A DNA stretch of 64,000 bases from Monodelphis domestica (GCF_027887165.1 NC_077235.1:54378882-54442881); one strand, 5' to 3'; positions 45,956-57,559 are shown, numbered from the stretch's first letter. Translations and numbers: made by a program. The notes: a model not told the origin generated them from the letters alone.

Positions 45956-46705
45956 CCACTGCTGATTCAATTAACCCTTGAAATGCTGATAACATAAAGA
46001 CTTGCCTCAGGCTTGGGCATAAGCTTTTTATCTCATTCTGAACTTGATCATATCAGGGGATGATCACATTCTAGCCCCCGGCTTAGGCTCAAGTTTTTGG
46101 TCTTACTGTGTACTTGATCCAATCATGTACACAGTTGATTGCCCTGTTCTAGAGCTCTGCCCTGAGACCCTGGCAAAAAAATCCAGACCACACCATGGGT
46201 CAACCAACAACCCCAAACTGGGGTCTGTGTTCTCACCACAGGCTTGGACTGGGACTCTTGCCTTCCTGAGCCTACACAGATCAGCCCACTTCAGTCTAGA
46301 CCACCCTGGGCTTAGATTTCAGACTTCAACACATGTTCAAAACCCTTAAGGGATGTAGGTTTGTTTGAACTTCTATTTTCCCAGGCAGGGTCTCAGGATG
46401 TGAATATTGGCTTGGGTTTAGGTTCCAAATCTGGGACAGATGATAAGTGATGGGAATGTGTTGCTTGCTCTTTACTCCATGATATAGTCTTCCTGACTGT
46501 GTTCTCCTCTCACTCCAGTGCTCTAGATGTTCTCTGCCTAACTTTTAAGTCTTTCTTTTCTCAAATGTTGTTTCTGTCTGTCTTCTTGTTGGTTCTTTCA
46601 CTCCAGTATTCATTTTGTGCATTTTTAAATATTAATTGGAGGGGATTCTGATGGTGACCTTGGGCTGCTCTGCTTTATTCCTCCATCTTGGCTCCATCCC
46701 TGGAA
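45956..46705 (-). mobile_element. L1 5' UTR-like segment, antisense
   Basis: On the minus strand this begins 'gggatggagccaagatgga', a start typical of mammalian L1 5' UTRs, and is GC-richer than the flanks. It lies between two ORF1 pieces and replaces the middle of ORF1. Either a second L1 begins here with most of its ORF1 lost, or the segment was inserted with a deletion. Confidence 0.6.
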
Positions 46706-47895
46706 GGAAACTGACCACTTCTTCTTAGTCTTCTTTACCTGAACTTCATCTTCTTCTAGTCCAATAATTCTTAAATTGCCTCTCCTGGATCTGTTTTCCA
46801 TGTCAGTTGTTTTTTCAATGAGATATTTCATGTTTTCTTCTATTTTTCAATCTTTTGATTTGTTTTATTATTTCTTGATGTCCCATGAAGTCATTAGCTT
46901 CTGTTTTCCCCAATTCTAATTTTTAAAGACTGAATTTCTTCCATGACCTTTTTACCCTCCTTTTTCATTTGGACCATTCTTCTTTTCAAGTTATTCTTTT
47001 CTTCATTTTTTTTGCCTCTTTTTCTAGTAAGTCAATTCTGGATCTTTGGATACTGTTTTCTTCTTGTGATTCATGTGCCTTCTTTTCCAGACCTCTTTTG
47101 ATTTTTAAGCTGTTGTTTTCGTTTCCCCATTTTCCTTCAACCTGTCTTATTTGATTTGTGAATTCCTTTTTTAGTTTGTCCAGAGCCTGAGTCCAATCCC
47201 AGTTTCTTTTGAAGTTTGGCTTGAAGTTACTTGGATCCCATCATCCTCTGTTGATTTTGTTTTTTGGGTTTTATTCCTGTATAATTTTGGGATGGTTAAC
47301 TTCTTTTTCTGTTACTTACTCATTTTCTTTCTTTTTTCCCCTGTGGACTATAAGCAAGTCCCTCTGCTTGTTTATTGGAGCTACTCTGACCTGTCATTGA
47401 GTTTTCAATCTTCTCTCTCCTCTGCTGGTATACCTGATTAATCCAGTTTAATTAACATGGCCTGGGGCCTAATCTTCACCATAGGCAGAAAGGAAACCAA
47501 GGAACCCAGCTAGGCAGTCCCTTCTTCCTCCCTGCCAGCTCTTGTTGGTGCTCACTCAGAACCTCAAGTTGTGTGCCTGAGGTACTCCTTTGTAATTATG
47601 GCTCCTGCTCTAGGTTTCCAAAGTCTGCTCACATCTAATTGTGGGTCTCAGAATGCTGGTGGTGGGGTTTGCCCTGCCAAGTCTTATTCCCTCTTTCCCC
47701 TTTATACTGTAGAAATTGACTCTCATTGCCTACCTTTCATGTTGTGTTCAGCAGGAAAGCCCTGTCACTCCATCTTTTTGGGTATGGATTTCTGTCTTTT
47801 TGAAGCACTTTTTAAAGATTGGTATAGAAGGAGAGTCAGAGAGGTTTTGACTTTTGCTGCTGTTAAGTTGCCATATTAACTCTACCCCCCCCCCC
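46706..47895 (-). mobile_element. L1 5' terminus, 5' UTR and ORF1 start, antisense
   Basis: The element starts with a G run (C run at 47884-47896 on plus), followed by 'tagagttaatatggcaactt', a GC-richer 5' UTR to about 47230, then ORF1 coiled-coil codons. The 68-codon frame 46625-46831 reads EKTTDMENRSRRGNLRIIGL, a known L1 ORF1 block. Confidence 0.8.
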
Positions 47896-47896
47896 A

Positions 47897-48715
47897 ATAA
47901 CTCTTAAGAACTCTAACATTACTAGGGTAGTTTGAAAGAGCAGAAATGGATTGAAGGTTTGGAGTTGAGTTGAGAATTTCATTCTAAAATATAAAATTGG
48001 TTATGGAGAGGTAAAATGGGAAAAATATTTCATATGAAAGAGGCATGAATGGAAGAACTATTACAATAGAGGGGAGAAAGGGGTATAGGACTGGGAGTAT
48101 TAGAACCTTATTCTCATCAGAACTAGGTTAAAGAAGGAATAACATACAACTAGTAGGGTATAAATATTTTATTTACAGAGAAATAGGAGGGTGAGGGGAT
48201 ATGATAAGAGAGGGACATAGAAGAGGGTATGGTTTAAGAAAAAGAGGTCAAGGGGATAGGATAAAGGAGGGACCTTAGAAGGGGGTGGAAATTAGGAAGG
48301 CAGTGGGCAGAAGCAAATTAGACTTCTGAAGAGGGATAGGGTAAAAAGTAAGGGAGTAAAGAATAAACGGTGAGGAAAAATAGGATGGAGGGCAATATTC
48401 AACTAGTAATTATAACTTGGAAGATGAATGGGTTGAACTCACCAATAAAAAAACAAATGGATAGCAGAATGGACCAAAAACCAGAGCCCAACAATATGTT
48501 GTTTACAAAAAACACATTTAAACATGAAAGAGACATGTAGAATAAAAATAAAGGGCTGGAGTTGAATTTATTATGTTTCAGCTGAAAGCAGGAGTAGGGA
48601 TCATGATCTCAAGTTAAAGGCAAAATAGCTTTAGTTCAAAGAGACATGTTCATATATTCAGAGAAAGAACTGATAAATAGAAGAATGCACTGTATAGTTT
48701 TACTTGTCTATGTTT
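47897..48715 (+). mobile_element. L1 inter-ORF/endonuclease fragment, sense
   Basis: A purine-rich inter-ORF region, then 'gttgaactcaccaataaaaa' and 'caatatgttgtttacaaaaa' (start of ORF2), then a jump to an L1 3' UTR piece ('cagagaaagaactgataaat'). It lies head to head with the antisense L1 5' end. Confidence 0.75.
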
Positions 48716-48721
48716 TTATCT

Positions 48722-48958
48722 ATTTTTGTTGTTCAGTTATTTGAGTTGTGTTTGACTCTTGGTAAGCCCATTTGGAATTTTCTTGGTATATACTGGAGTG
48801 ATTTACCATTTTCTTCTCTAACTCATTTTACAGGTGAGGAAACTGAGGCAAATGGGGTTAAGTGACTTGCCCAGAGTCACATAGCTAGTAAGTATCAGAG
48901 GCTGGATTTGTCTAGGCCTGGCATTCTATCCAGTGTATCACCCAGCTGTCTCTATATT
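48722..48958 (-). repeat. Mar1-type CORE-SINE, antisense
   Basis: The RTE-like tail in reverse ('tgttgttcagttatttgagt', 'ttggaattttcttggtatat') is followed by the antisense CORE ('acaggtgaggaaactgaggc', 'acatagctagtaagtatcag') and 'cacccagctgtctc'. Confidence 0.8.
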
Positions 48959-49195
48959 TATATAAGATACATGCCAATTCTAGGTGTAGCATCCTATGAA
49001 ACACTGGGAGAATATTAGCATCACCAGACACTCCCAACATGCTCAGTCACTTCCAACATGCTTAGTCATTTCCATTTCTACTATCATTGAGTCATCCTGA
49101 GCAAGCAAGACTGTTCCCAGCCTAGACTGGCCTCCTATCCCTTGTCATTATCCCACTCCCCTGAAGTTTCATTTCCCTATTCAAATGAATGAGTG
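48959..49195. other. Unassigned stretch
   Basis: Nothing recognised. It contains a short repeated word 'cacttccaacatgct'/'cactcccaacatgct' (about 49030-49060). Confidence 0.3.
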
Positions 49196-49199
49196 ATGC

Positions 49200-49450
49200 T
49201 GATAATGACAACACCTAACCTAGAAGTGCTTGCAGTTTGCTAAGTACTTTAGACATATTGTTTATTTCATTTGATTTTCACAACAATCTTGTGAGGGAGA
49301 TACTATTATTATCCCTATTTTACAGATGAGGCAATTGAGGCTGACAGGTTAAGTGACTTGCCCAGGGTCATGCAACTGCTAAGTGTCAAAGGTTAGATTT
49401 GAGCTGAGTGTTTCCTGACTCCCAAGTCTAGTGTTCTTTCTTCTATGCAA
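49200..49450 (-). repeat. MIR CORE-SINE, antisense
   Basis: 'gtttgctaagtactttagac', 'cacaacaatcttgtgaggga', 'acagatgaggcaattgaggc' and 'cttgcccagggtcatgcaac' form a full-length antisense MIR. Confidence 0.72.
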
Positions 49451-50455
49451 TCTATTAACGGAATAAACGAATAAAGTACTTAGTATGTGCCAAGCCTTCC
49501 TTGGTTTGGTAAACTTAACATTTTGGGATAGGATTAGGAATACAAGGGATATGGCAGTGTGATTTAAGAGCTCCACACCCCTGGTGAACCATGGCTACCA
49601 TGAAACACCAGAAATCTCCCCACCTGTATGAAGAGACTCCACTCCTGAGATGGAACCAACTGGGAAAAGACCCAGGCCGCTAAGAAGCATGCCCAACTCT
49701 GGGGCCTCTACCCAGCAGCCAGTGGCCATGGGTGCACATACTGAAGTGAACAGTATTCTGAGATAAGTCAGCTTGACGGTTATCACCAAGCGCTGAGTCA
49801 GGAAGTGGCTTCCTGCCTTTGCCTCTACCATGACACCATCTCCAAAAGTACCTTCCTGGTATGGCCAAGGATCTCTCTGTGGCTGAAGCTAGGAATCAGC
49901 ACCCATTTTCTGCTCCCTATTGCCAGTGCTCAGACAGCTGTAGTAATGACAGATGCGGAATTTGATCACACTTTATGGGGTACAAATATAATATCATTTA
50001 AGCCTTGGGAGTTAGGTAGATCAGAGGTCGTCATTCCCATTTCTAGAGAAGAACAAGGCTCAAAAGAGCTCAGATCAGAGCCCCGGATTCCAAGGCCACT
50101 TCTCTTTCCATTGTCATATATTAACCCTCCTAGCCTCAGGGAGTGTTAAAAATGATACTATTATTTTCTATGTTAGTGTACTTTCTAGATATTCCTCCCG
50201 ATTCATCCACAACTTGAGCCTCCTTTTGTAACAAAGAAAGATACACCAATCCAAACATTATTGTCACATCTAACAGTGTATGTAGCATTCCACTCCCATA
50301 GTCTTCCACCTCTCCAAGGAGAAGAGGAAGATGGATTCTCCCTTGGATTTTTCTGGGCCACTATTATCCATTATGATCACACAGCCATCATTTCAGTGAA
50401 TTGTACTTTTCATTCGTATTATTGTAGTCAATGTATATACTATTCTTCAGGTAGT
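49451..50455. other. Unassigned stretch
   Basis: About 1 kb without a recognised gene. Moderate-GC sequence at 49560-49900 has short open frames on both strands but no identifiable motif. Confidence 0.3.
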
Positions 50456-50456
50456 C

Positions 50457-50501
<45 letters not shown>
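50457..50501 (+). repeat. (TG)n microsatellite
   Basis: About 22 uninterrupted TG units. Confidence 0.97.
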
Positions 50502-50503
<2 letters not shown>

Positions 50504-50654
50504 AAACAACTTGCATCCCATTCAGTACAGCAGTCCACTATTAAGAACTTACCAGATATCAGGGAAAGGCATTTCCATGCCAGGATTTCCTTTTGTTTTG
50601 GGCTTTGGGGACACAAAATATGACAAATGACATATTCCCTACCCCCTAGGTGCC

Positions 50655-50912
50655 TTGCTGTTATTATTCAGTCATTTTCAGTCATGTCTGACTCTATATG
50701 ACCATATATAGGGTTTTCTTGGCAAAGATACCAGAGTGGTTTGCCTTTTCCTTCTCCAGTTCATTTGACAGATGGAGAAAGTGAGGCAGACAGAATGAAG
50801 TGACTTGCCCAAGGTCACCCGTGTCTGAAGCTAGATTGGAACTCAGAAGGATGAGTCTTCCTGGCTCTCAGCCTAGTATTCTCTTCACTGTGTCACCTAG
50901 CTGTCTCTCTCG
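50655..50912 (-). repeat. Mar1-type CORE-SINE, antisense
   Basis: 'tcagtcatgtctgactctat', 'ttcttggcaaagataccaga', 'gacagatggagaaagtgagg' and 'cttgcccaaggtcacccg' define a full-length reverse copy. Confidence 0.82.
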
Positions 50913-52000
50913 AGGTGCTTACAATTGACCATTACTTTATTAACCACAATTTACTTGGAGGAGGAAAAGAAGGAAAGGGCAGGATAAGACTTCTACACAA
51001 ATGATGAGACAATGGAATAAGTGCACCAGCGATCCCTAGATCAGGAAACAGAAGTCCCACACTGGAATCCAAGTTCTGCTACTTCCTAGGTGACACTAAG
51101 CAAGGTAGTCATCTCCTTTCTCTGGCGCTCAGGCTCCTCTTGTGGAGAGCTGTTTAGACCCCCAAGGTCTCTTCCAGCTTTAATTTTTCCAGTGCTTTTT
51201 TAGGATGGTTTCTTGAGGTTCTAGGTGTGCAATAATCAGTTTAGGAAATGGCTTATACAGAGCATCCTTGGCCAGTCTGGATGCCTCTGTCCAGCTCTCC
51301 AAGATCAGCCCAGTCTCTGGCTAGTGTCTCTTAGCCAGGATCTCTGCCACGCCTGTCTCTCCTCTCCCTTTCTTGCTCTGAGCTGCCCTTCCTATTCTTC
51401 TGCCACTTGTGCCATCTTTCTCCTTTTGAGTTCCAGTCTTTTGGGGACCTGAAACACTTGACTTTTTCCTTATTCCTTTATTCCCTCCAGCCCAGAATGT
51501 CTTTGGGGGATTCTCTTCATGCCAATTCTTCATCCCAGAGATGTTTGGTCGCCCCTGACAGAGACTGAGGGCCATCCCATGTTTACCCCCAAAGTAAGTG
51601 CCAGAGTTAGTTAATAAATCCTAAAGGAAAAATGCCACCAGGGCTGGGAAGCCAGCAGAAGCAAGCACAGCTAGACACAGAAGGTAGAGCCAATAGCTTC
51701 TGCTCAGAATACAGCACTTTAGGATTCTAGAACACTTCCCTTGTGACACTTCTGTAAGATACCAGGATGATGGTGTTCATTTTATAGCTTGGGAGACTGA
51801 GCTTCTGAGAGGAGTGACTTACCTAAGGTCACATAGCTGGCTAGTAAGAACTGTGATCTGAACATTTTCAGCCTTATCTCACTTCATACCCCCTGCATTT
51901 GAACTAGACTTGCCAACTAACTCTTCCTGGGCCTCGATCTATTCCATCCCACCTCTGTCCCCCATACCCAAAGCATGATTGTTCACATTCTTTTCCTTCA
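50913..52000. other. Mostly unassigned, with MIR remnants
   Basis: A sense MIR-like piece (about 51045-51190) and an antisense one (about 51770-51870, 'aggtcacatagctggctagt') are visible. The rest is unassigned. Confidence 0.4.
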
Positions 52001-52004
52001 TTTT

Positions 52005-52195
52005 TTTTAATTTGGAAAATTTTATTTAATTAATTTAGAATATTTTCCCATGGTTACCTGATTCATATTCTTTCCCTGCCCTCTTCCCTCCCCCTTCCCA
52101 TAGCCAATGAGCAATTCTACTGGGCTTTACTTATGTCATTGCTCAAGACCCATTTCCATATTATTGATATTTGCACTAGGGTGATCATTTAGACA
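52005..52195 (-). mobile_element. L1 3' end, antisense
   Basis: 'aattaatttagaatattttc', 'agccaatgagcaattctact' and 'gctcaagacccatttccata' are the L1 3' UTR in reverse. Confidence 0.85.
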
Positions 52196-52380
52196 TTCTC
52201 TTCCTTCAAAACCCAACTCAGGTGACACTTCTTCTGTGAAGGCTTCCCTGATTCCTCCCTTCTCCCACCAAAATGATCTTTCCTCTTCTAAATTTCTTTT
52301 TTTAGTTTGTGTGGTTCTCTCCTTGGCCATCAGTCTTATATTCTCCTTTGTATCCTGCATGGCTGTCTATATGTTAATTA
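52196..52380. other. Possible L2-type repeat, otherwise unassigned
   Basis: 'ttccttcaaaacccaactca', 'cttctgtgaaggcttccctg' resembles a mammalian L2 3' segment. Confidence 0.45.
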
Positions 52381-52384
52381 TTGT

Positions 52385-52770
52385 CCTAGAATAGATTTTG
52401 AGTTGGAAGGAAACCTGGAGGTCATCCAGTCTAAACACCTTATTATATAGAGGGGAAAAGTGAGGCCCAGAGAGTGGGAAGTGATTTAAAGATCTTAGAC
52501 TGAAGAATTAGAGTTGGTAGTGACCACTAATTCCAATCCCCTCTTTTTATAGAAGAGTAAACTGAGGCCCCAGGAAGGGAAATGACTTGGCCCAAATCAC
52601 ATGGCCAGAATTTGAACACAGACCTTCTGACTGAAAGCCCATTGTTCTTTTTAGTATAGAATGTAAGATCGTTGAGTTCAGGAAATGTATTATTCACCAT
52701 TCTGTAGCTCCCAGAGTCTAGAACACAGTGAGTGATTAATAAACAAGTATGCTACCATTGCATGTCAACT
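52385..52770 (-). repeat. Antisense MIR/THER-type elements
   Basis: Two consecutive antisense CORE-type pieces ('tggaggtcatccagtctaaa', 'aactgaggccccaggaaggg') are followed by an L2/MIR-like tail ('ccagagtctagaacacagtg'). Confidence 0.55.
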
Positions 52771-53635
52771 AAAATTACATTTAGGATCTGAAAAGCCTGT
52801 TCTGGCCTCATGTGAAAGGACGTCTCATTCTGGCAGTTTTCTCAATGTCCAGATGATTATTTTCACTGGGGAAGAATCTTCCCCACCTAAAGAGGACTTA
52901 GCCTTCGAGGCAGCATCAGGGAACGAAACTTCCTGTTCCAACTTCCATGAGCCCTTGGGCCAGATTGACTGTGTACAATATGGACTGGGGACAATGTGAT
53001 CTCTGGGTGGGAGGGGGGACCCTGAGCTGCCAAGGTCATGTGCAAAACGAGCCTAACGGGGCTTATGTGTTCTTGAAAATCATCACTCATTTCCATTCTG
53101 GGCTTCGCTGACCTTGAAAATATCTACCGGAAGGAGCGCAGACAAAAGTCCAGATGTCAATTAAATCAAAAGAACGATTGGCGACCCAGGAAACCTTTTG
53201 CTTCTAACCCGTTTAACCTTAACAGGCATGCTCCACAGAATCCGTCTTCTTGTGCAGGGAGGTAGATAGCACTGCATTGAGGAAGGCAGGAATGCTAACA
53301 TATTCGGGGGGGGGGGAGACAAATAGAACATTGGTCCCTGTAGGCTGAATGATGGGACGTCTTTTTTTAATCAAACACCAACACTAAAAATGTGATGCTT
53401 GGCGACAGGATGACCCAACCACCATAGCAACTGCCAATGTTTTCCTCCGATAACAACCAAGGGAAAGGTTATGCATATTACTATACTTTAGCTCCAGTGG
53501 CTAAGCCCTCATGTTGTCAGCAATGAGGGAAGAATAATGCATATGGGTATGTGCCCATATTCGCACTGTCCAAACAGTGCAATGACGAAGGTCCAAACTC
53601 TGCCTAAATGGGGTCACCGCAGTAAACTGGAAAGC
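52771..53635. other. Repeat-free stretch of unknown role
   Basis: About 860 bp with no recognisable transposon and more CpG than nearby, including a run of about 11 G at 53307-53317. No coding exon with a known domain is visible. Confidence 0.4.
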
Positions 53636-53790
53636 TTACTTGACTTGGAATTATAGGAGCCAATTTATTTCTGGTGTTGACTCTAATGTGCTGTGTGACC
53701 TTGGGCAGGCCCTGTTTTGGAAGCCTCCCTCTGCCTCAGTTTCCTTCTCTAGTAGATGCTAGCGAAATGCCTAATATCTGGTATTTCATT
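53636..53790 (+). repeat. MIR-like CORE-SINE
   Basis: 'ttgacttggaattataggag', 'gtgtgaccttgggcaggcc' and 'cctcagtttccttctct' are CORE-SINE landmarks. Confidence 0.55.
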
Positions 53791-54219
53791 CACCTGAGAG
53801 GATTCAAGATCCTTCTCCTCGTGTGTGGTTCGATGACATTGACTAGCTCATGTTTACGCAGGCCTCAGTGGCCTGCTAGGTGCCTGATCTCAGGAAAGAG
53901 AGCAGAAATGATTAATGAGATTGGAAATTAATTAGCAGGACAGAAGAGCAGCCGAAAAGATCACTTGGAGTGTGTGGTTTGTACTTCCAGAATTCCAGTT
54001 CTACAGTCAGTCTTTCCAGGTTCTTCTTCACTAGGTTCCATGTCATCCAAACTGGGGCGGAAGCTAATGCTAACATTAGTTGGATGGTAGACTTTCACCA
54101 TAAGCCAGGCACTGCCATAAATGGCGATTAAGTGGTATTGGGACTTGCCAGGACCCAGAGACCAGATTGACCTGTAAGGGATGGGAAGAAGGGAAGAGGA
54201 CAACATAATATTAACGACT

Positions 54220-54226
54220 TGTGTGT

Positions 54227-54278
<52 letters not shown>
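54220..54278 (+). repeat. (GT)n microsatellite
   Basis: About 29 GT units with one interruption (GTAT). Confidence 0.97.
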
Positions 54279-54280
<2 letters not shown>

Positions 54281-54324
54281 CCTTAAGACACTGGAACTGT
54301 TTTCTTCCAAACAACCTTCTGAGG

Positions 54325-54465
54325 CATATAGTCAAAGTATTAGCATCCTCATTTTACAGACAAGGAAACCAAGTCTCAGACAGGAGAAATAATTCGCTCT
54401 GGCAAATTCACACAGCTAGTAAATGGAAAGCTCAGTTTTGAACTCACAACTCTTGGCTGCACATC
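54325..54465 (-). repeat. MIR CORE-SINE, antisense
   Basis: 'tcattttacagacaaggaaa' and 'ttcacacagctagtaaatgg' are antisense MIR landmarks. Confidence 0.6.
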
Positions 54466-54865
54466 TACTTAACATTTTCCCACACTTTATTTGAAGCAGA
54501 AGGTGGCAGGAAGCCTGGGAAAATGGCAAGTATTTGGCATCAGGGCTATGAGGAGCTATTGTCCTATCTCCATCTTGTGGCTACCCAGGAACTAGGGCTT
54601 TGTTCTGCACTCACCTGGGGCTTCGCTGATGTTTGCTAACTCTCTGTGAACTTAACCAATCTCTTCAGGCCCTGTCAAAGTTTCTTCTGTCTTGGGGGTC
54701 CCCCTCAGAGGGTGGGCCCTTTCACCTTAGCCAAGCTACCCAGGTAGTACCTGTATGTCTGCCCAGGGATTTCTCCAGGTGATGTTGAACTTTTCAGAGC
54801 TGACAGGAACAGAGTGAATAAGATCGAATTCTAGTCTTCTAGTTCCCCCTGAGACTCTAGAGCTT

Positions 54866-54993
54866 GGCCTACCCAGAGGATGTAAACAAAGGATGGAATT
54901 GAATCTTGGAAACTTGGAATGATGGCCTCCTTCCCCCTAAGTGGGCCTAGTCTGTGCCACATGTCAGGCACTGTTCAAGTTTCCTTCTTCACG
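54866..54993 (+). repeat. Direct repeat, copy 1
   Basis: About 127 bp, including 'ggcctccttccccctaagtg' and 'ctgtgccacatgtcaggcac', recurs at 56515-56640 with few differences. Confidence 0.85.
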
Positions 54994-55001
54994 TCACCAG
55001 C

Positions 55002-55880
55002 TGTGAACCTTAAAAATTCCCAGACCCTACTTCATAAGATTGGATTAAGACCATTCTCCATTTGGGCAGTGAACTCATACTTAGATCAGGAATGTGAGAA
55101 CTCTACTTCACCCGTACTTAAGCCTGCTTTAGGGGAGAAAACTCCTTGCAGAACAATGAAAAGTACTTAAACCCATACTTAAGCCATGCCTATTTTTAGA
55201 ACTAATACAAAGGGTGCTAAGTACCTATAAAGGTCAGGCAACTTGTGAACTTGCAAGGAACAAAGAGCTGAGAACTTACTCAGAGATTTTAGCCCACTCA
55301 GGTGTGGATTACTCAAAAGTTTAGTCTACTCAGGTGTGAATTCAGAATGGGCTGTCCTTTGGAAACCGTCTACTGTGATTGGTAGATGGGAGAACTTAGG
55401 GGAGGTGACATAGGAGAAAATGCCCTTTAAAAGGAGATGAAAAGCTCTCTCTAAAAACAGTCAGTTGGGAAAGGCTGCCTTGAAGGGTCTCTCTCTCGAA
55501 TCTCTCTGGGACATTTCAGATTGAGGATTGAGCTGGTGAAGTCAGCTGAGATGATGCTGGCATGGTGTCATTAGAATCTTTGCTTGGACAGATCTTGTGG
55601 TGAGTGATTAAGGACTGACTGATCTTTTCTCTTAGGGCTTAGGCCTGGGTTGGCCAGGACTGGCCAGGGCTGGCTTACCCTTTTCTCATTATTTCCTTTT
55701 TCTCTCTTTCTCTCTTTCTTTAATTCCTCATTGTATTATTAATTAAATTCTCTATAAAACCCAGTTGACTTGGGTATATTCATAATTGGGAATATTTCCC
55801 TGGCGACCACCTTATATTTGATTTAAAAACAAGACACTGTAGTGAAAACATATTTCCTGCAGTCACAACTTACTCATCTA
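55002..55880 (+). mobile_element. Probable solo LTR of an endogenous retrovirus
   Basis: Starts TG ('tgtgaaccttaaaaattccc'). It has a possible TATA region ('ctttaaaaggagatgaaaag', about 55424-55443), a polypyrimidine stretch (55685-55722), and an ATTAAA-type signal at 55740-55752. The end region 'ccctggcgaccacc' is of LTR type. No gag, pol or env sequence adjoins it. The 3' border and TSD are uncertain. Confidence 0.5.
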
Positions 55881-55894
55881 CTCTTTTAGTGGCC

Positions 55895-55992
55895 ACAATT
55901 TAAGTCTTCCACTATTTTAATCACTACAGCTTATGACCTCAACCATTTTAATTATTACAGTTTATGACTACTCCAACTATTTTAACTGCCAC
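55895..55992 (+). repeat. Degenerate short tandem repeats
   Basis: About three units of roughly 30 bp on the pattern 'ccattttaatyactacagyttatgac'-like words (written here as pieces: 'ccattttaatt', 'acagtttatgac'). Confidence 0.6.
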
Positions 55993-56059
55993 ACAGCTCA
56001 GTGTATTTCTAGACAGGGAGGAAGGCATCTCTTTAAAATTTTTTCTCATTCTCCCATCT

Positions 56060-56260
56060 GGTCCATGGAAATGGTCACAGATATATTACTTGTTGCTGGC
56101 TCTGACAGCAGAGGACCTGGGTTCAAATCCCACTTATGACATTTATTGTATGCCTTTGGGCAAGTCTCCTTCCTGCACCTCAGTTTCCTTCTCTATAAAA
56201 TAAAAGGGTTGGATTTGATGGACTCTGAGGTCTCTGCTAGCTTTAGATCTATAATCTGAA
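56060..56260 (+). repeat. CORE-SINE (MIR/THER-type)
   Basis: 'gagcctgggttcaaatccc'-like start ('gacctgggttcaaatcccac'), 'cctcagtttccttctctata' and 'gggttggatttgatggactc' are present. Confidence 0.6.
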
Positions 56261-56514
56261 GTCACCTAAGACTTCTGGCCTCAGGTTCCTTCTTTTTAAA
56301 TCAAGGGAGTTGGACCCAGTGACCTGTGAGATACCTTGTAACTTTAAATCTAGGATGCTATATGTAAGGTGACTAGAAGAGGTAACATGATATAGCTTAA
56401 TGGCTGGCTAGAGAATCAGCCTCAGAGTTAGGACAGCCAGGAGTCGAGTGACTTCTGACCTGTCCTAGCTGTATAACTGTGGGCAAACTTGCAGGGCTCC
56501 AGATGATTCTTTTG

Positions 56515-56640
56515 AGCTACCCAAAGGATGTAAACAAATGATGGAATTGAATCTTGGAGACTTGGACTGATGGCCTCCTTCCCCCTGAGTGGGTCGAGTC
56601 TGTGCCACATGTCAGGCGCTGTTCAAGTTCCCTCCTTATC
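56515..56640 (+). repeat. Direct repeat, copy 2
   Basis: Second copy of 54866-54993, about 1.65 kb downstream, with about 90 percent visible identity. It is followed by an antisense CORE-SINE piece ('cagatttgaacccaggtcct'). Confidence 0.85.
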
Positions 56641-56829
56641 ATGCCGGCTCAGATTTGAACCCAGGTCCTCTGCTATCAGAGTCAGCATTCTTTCCAACAG
56701 ACTACAATGCTGCCCAACAGGGAAAATCTTTTTGTGAACCAAATTCTTTTCCTTTATTGTATACATTTATTTGTTGTATCAGGCAATAAATAATACATCT
56801 AGAACCATTTCTATTCTCTTGGTGCTCTT

Positions 56830-57110
56830 ATTTCACTCTTTTTACATATGAGGAAATCCTCAGAAAGATTAAATGTATTTTTGCTCAAGATCACACAGTG
56901 AGCAAATATGCAGAATTCAAACCCAGGCCTTGTGGTCTTCAAGTTCAGGGTTCCATCTACTGTGTGTGTACTCCACTATCTCCATGAAGGAACACTGGAC
57001 TAGACTCAAGAGACCCAGGTTTGGGTCTTAGCCCTGATGTTTCCTCCTTGTGTAACCTTGAGCCACTCACTCCTTCTCTTTGAGGCTCAATTTCTCCCTT
57101 GATCCAATAG
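56830..57110. repeat. CORE-SINE fragments, antisense then sense
   Basis: An antisense piece (56830-56960, 'agatcacacagtgagcaaat') is followed by a sense piece (56985-57110, 'gaaggaacactggactagac'). Confidence 0.5.
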
Positions 57111-57550
57111 AGTTAATAACCTGGTAGTATCAGCCCGACTTCGCAGGCTGTTGATGGAAGACACTCGGCACACCTTGGAAGTGAAGGCGCAGATTTGAGC
57201 TAGCCTGCTTACTTGGACATGTCAGAACAATATTTCTCCTTCTTGTGCCCATGTTTGGAATGTGGTATAGGGCAAGGAAGGAGACCCACAAGATGCTTGT
57301 GATGCCGCCGGGTAGAATTGCTGGGGTAGGCAAGCTAGGTCACATTTGGAAAAGTATAGAGCAGCCCAGTGGTTAGTGGGAAAATGAGAAAAAACTATAC
57401 TCAGTTCATAATGGATTAGATTTATTTAAAGCAAAGTGTATTTAAGGGATGCCTCTGAGGAAAAGTTATCTGGGGCAGTGACTACCTGCTAAAATAATTT
57501 CAAATTTGTGACCCTCTTTCCCTTCAAGTAAGTAAAACAGGGACAATTTA
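57111..57550. other. Unassigned stretch
   Basis: No gene or repeat was recognised. Confidence 0.3.
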
Positions 57551-57559
57551 GGAGTGGCA

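Noticed and set aside
49560..49900. Processed pseudogene suggested by short open frames and CpG
   Set aside because: No protein family could be recognised on either strand and no poly(A) or TSD was visible.
54181..54441. 86-codon Cys-Val frame
   Set aside because: Translation of the GT microsatellite.
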